Below, in pieces: positions 62,091 through 64,000 of a stretch of DNA of 64,000 nt (positions within the stretch are counted from its first letter, which is position 1; each line of letters starts with the position of its first letter). The stretch lies in assembly GCA_000320545.1 (NCBI GenBank), contig ADNK01000423.1:43501-107500 (forward strand), read 5' to 3'. The DNA comes from Bigelowiella natans CCMP2755 (Eukaryota; Cercozoa; Chlorarachniophyceae). The notes under the pieces were generated by a model. It saw only the letters and a program-made list of their open reading frames with translations, made no database searches and was not told where the DNA came from. A program made the position numbers and the translations under genes.

Positions 62091-62849
62091 TCATGGTTTA
62101 TTCCTAAATTCTATGATCCATCTAGAACCCAGCAATCGCCTCGGCCTTGTTATATATACAAGAAAAACAAATACTTACATTTTCAACTTTAATTAGTTTA
62201 ATTTATTATTTCGAAAACAGGCCTCATACGCACCTGGGCTTGCAAAAGAGCGTCGTCAGCTTTCTGTGCATCACTTAATTGATCATCACCTTAATATGTG
62301 CAACAAGTTTTAGTATGGATTGGAACTAGAACAAGGAATGGTGAGAGAAAGGAAATTACCATAATTTAAATGCTCATAACTTACCCCTGCAGTCTTTAAT
62401 CCATGATTTCTCCCCCCGTCTATGTGAACGATGTAATTTGGAACCTCTGCCAGATACATTCAGTATCAGCATTACTGCTACTTTGCACAGGAGATTATTA
62501 TCTATCACATGTAGAGCTTCAATAAGCACTAAATGTAAGGATTATGGACAAACGTAGTACGATGTTTTTTATAGTAATTACAACTTTCTCAACGAAAAGG
62601 ATTGAGCAGCAGCCTTGTTGTTTCTCCCATCAGCAGCAGCAGCAGAAGGATGATCGCCAGTAGTATCCATCATCATCATAGTTATTCCAGAACAGTCATC
62701 TAAAAGACCACACTACAAGAAGTGGTGGTAGCAAGTAGGAAGAATGGTAAATGACCCCACAATTGAATGTTAGCTTTCTCTTATTACTATCAGTATTAGT
62801 ATCTCTCATCATCATATAATTGAACCCCCCCTCCTCTCCCTCTGCCTCT

Positions 62850-62893
<44 letters not shown>

Positions 62894-63628
62894 CTTATCT
62901 AGTCATCATGAATTCTCATTACACCTTCGCTTGTGCTGCTTCTAAGGTAGGAAATGAACGAATAGGCCCCTACAACAACATCATCATCATCATCTCCAGA
63001 GAGAAATAATAACAACTCATATAATACACTTCTCGAGAATAGCCCCTATCTCTCATAGATATGTTGATCGTCCTTATCGTCATCATCCTCCTCCTCCTCC
63101 TCCTCATCATCATCATCATCACCATCATCTCCTATTCCCTTTCTGTCTACCTCCAAGAACGTTCCCAGATGCGGTCCCTGAAACGTGCACTTATTTTCTT
63201 GGACAGGGTTAGTAGTAGTAATAGTAGTAGTAGGAAAATAAGAAAAGATAGAGAGTAAGAGATGACAAGGTGGAACGTAAGAAAAAGGATGATGTAAGAA
63301 CATACTACGGCTATCACTATCATAGCGGTGGTCATCACTAAATTGTCATCATCATCATCATCATCATCATCATCTCCTCTTTCTGTGTAGATACAACTAT
63401 TACTTACTACTGCTACTACTACCCGAAGCTCTGATTTGGCCATAGATACTGTTCAATACTTGTTCTGGAATTATCCCCTTTACCTACCATTTTATTGATT
63501 GATTCATTGATTGATTCATTGATTGTTGCTGGTGACTACGTTGATCGTATGGAAGATTACAACAACAACAACTACTACTACTACTACTACTACATCAATC
63601 ACATCATCATTCAGTTATAATTCAAAAC

Positions 63629-63661
<33 letters not shown>

Positions 63662-63730
63662 AATCATAGACTTACCATCAAATCTTCAATTCCATCCATT
63701 GCTTCATATACATCGTTATTGGTGTTATAT
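62091..63730 (-). CDS. Unidentified spliced gene with basic/coiled tail, 5' end unresolved
   Basis: Phase-consistent exons (5' to 3'): 63676-63730, 63423-63483, 63151-63197, 62585-62712, 62385-62446, 62234-62289, 62179-62186 and 62091-62121 (stop TGA). They encode about 149 residues; the upstream start is not found. The first part reads NTNNDVYEAMDGIEDLMVKG, IIPEQVLNSIYGQIRASG and ENKCTFQGPHLGTFLE. This faintly recalls the helical N terminus plus first strands of TFIIA gamma, but the expected following VWTF motif is not in frame, so no name is given. Then come a Met/Ala-rich spacer, a basic stretch (GSKLHRSHRRGEKSWIKDCR) and a helix (DDQLSDAQKADDALLQAQ). The 8-base penultimate exon has a strong GTAAGT donor but is tentative. 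Confidence 0.5.
62857..62890. repeat. (CT)n microsatellite
   Basis: CT run in the intron between the 63151 and 62585 exons of the last gene. Confidence 0.9.
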
Positions 63731-64000
63731 CTAGTAGGTAGGGTTGAGAATAATAATAATAATAAGAGATATGAATTTATGAGTACTAGTACCAGTCTAA
63801 ACAACACTGTCATTTGGTACAGCAGACTTCTAATACTATATGACCTCTCCTCCACTTTTTTGATTGAGTCCACATTCGTTACTACCCCTGGATCATATAT
63901 AAAATATAATTCAAAATTTGATTCTTAGAGTAATAATTTGAATTAATCAGCATTCATAATGACTATCAGTCGAGGACAAATAATTTGTTGACAAGCACAA
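63731..64000. other. End of window, nothing assigned
   Basis: AT-rich, with an AAT tract at 63751-63765. It may hold upstream exons of the minus-strand gene, but none was supported. Confidence 0.3.

Overview
This is a nuclear window from an intron-rich protist. Every well-resolved gene is split by GT-AG spliceosomal introns, often one per 30-100 coding bases. All three standard stop codons are used, so the code looks standard. Introns and some exons are packed with di- and trinucleotide microsatellites. A secreted protein with a diatom-style run of P-T-x-x-P-T-like repeats suggests a stramenopile alga or relative, but this lineage call is only an inference. Most exon models below were rebuilt by hand from splice signals, reading phase and similarity to known families. 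Exon lengths and phases close exactly for the nine models given complete exon lists and a total length with confidence 0.75 or higher.

Layout, left to right: 3' end of a LamG-like gene (+, ends 621); an ankyrin gene made of repeated exon-intron cassettes (+, 1897-5214); a secreted PT-rich, Cys-pair protein (-, 6629-8215); an unresolved gene ending at 9549 (+); an 83-residue membrane protein (+, 11685-12481); TRM7/FTSJ1 tRNA 2'-O-methyltransferase (-, 13318-15567); a tandemly duplicated EF-hand protein (+, 16036-17512); a coiled-coil/acidic, possibly bZIP-like protein (-, 19554-23189); ALG11 (+, 23947-27949); a double-chromodomain SET protein (+, 30297-35704); NSA2 (-, 36760-39355); eRF3 (+, 40175-43961); ARP6 (-, 45509-48122); SmD1 (+, 48476-49163); a 2OG-Fe(II)/phytanoyl-CoA dioxygenase-like protein (-, 50738-53016); a TPR protein with a long acidic tail (+, 54421-61346); and an unidentified gene (-, 62091-63730, 5' end open).

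Genes mostly alternate in strand, giving divergent pairs that share an upstream region (TRM7/EF-hand, coiled-coil gene/ALG11, NSA2/eRF3, ARP6/SmD1, dioxygenase/TPR) and convergent pairs that share a downstream region. The most striking non-coding signal follows this layout. Nearly every 3' intergenic space holds an island very rich in short palindromic words (CTAG, GCTAGC, TGCA, CATG, AGCT), while divergent promoter spaces do not. Two of these islands also share a dispersed element of about 80-95 bp, present three times, and one has a perfect 20-bp inverted repeat.

The identifiable genes are mostly housekeeping: translation termination (eRF3), tRNA modification (TRM7), 60S assembly (NSA2), splicing (SmD1), chromatin (ARP6, chromodomain-SET) and N-glycosylation (ALG11). 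They do not form one pathway. No tRNA, rRNA, CRISPR array or recognisable transposon was seen.
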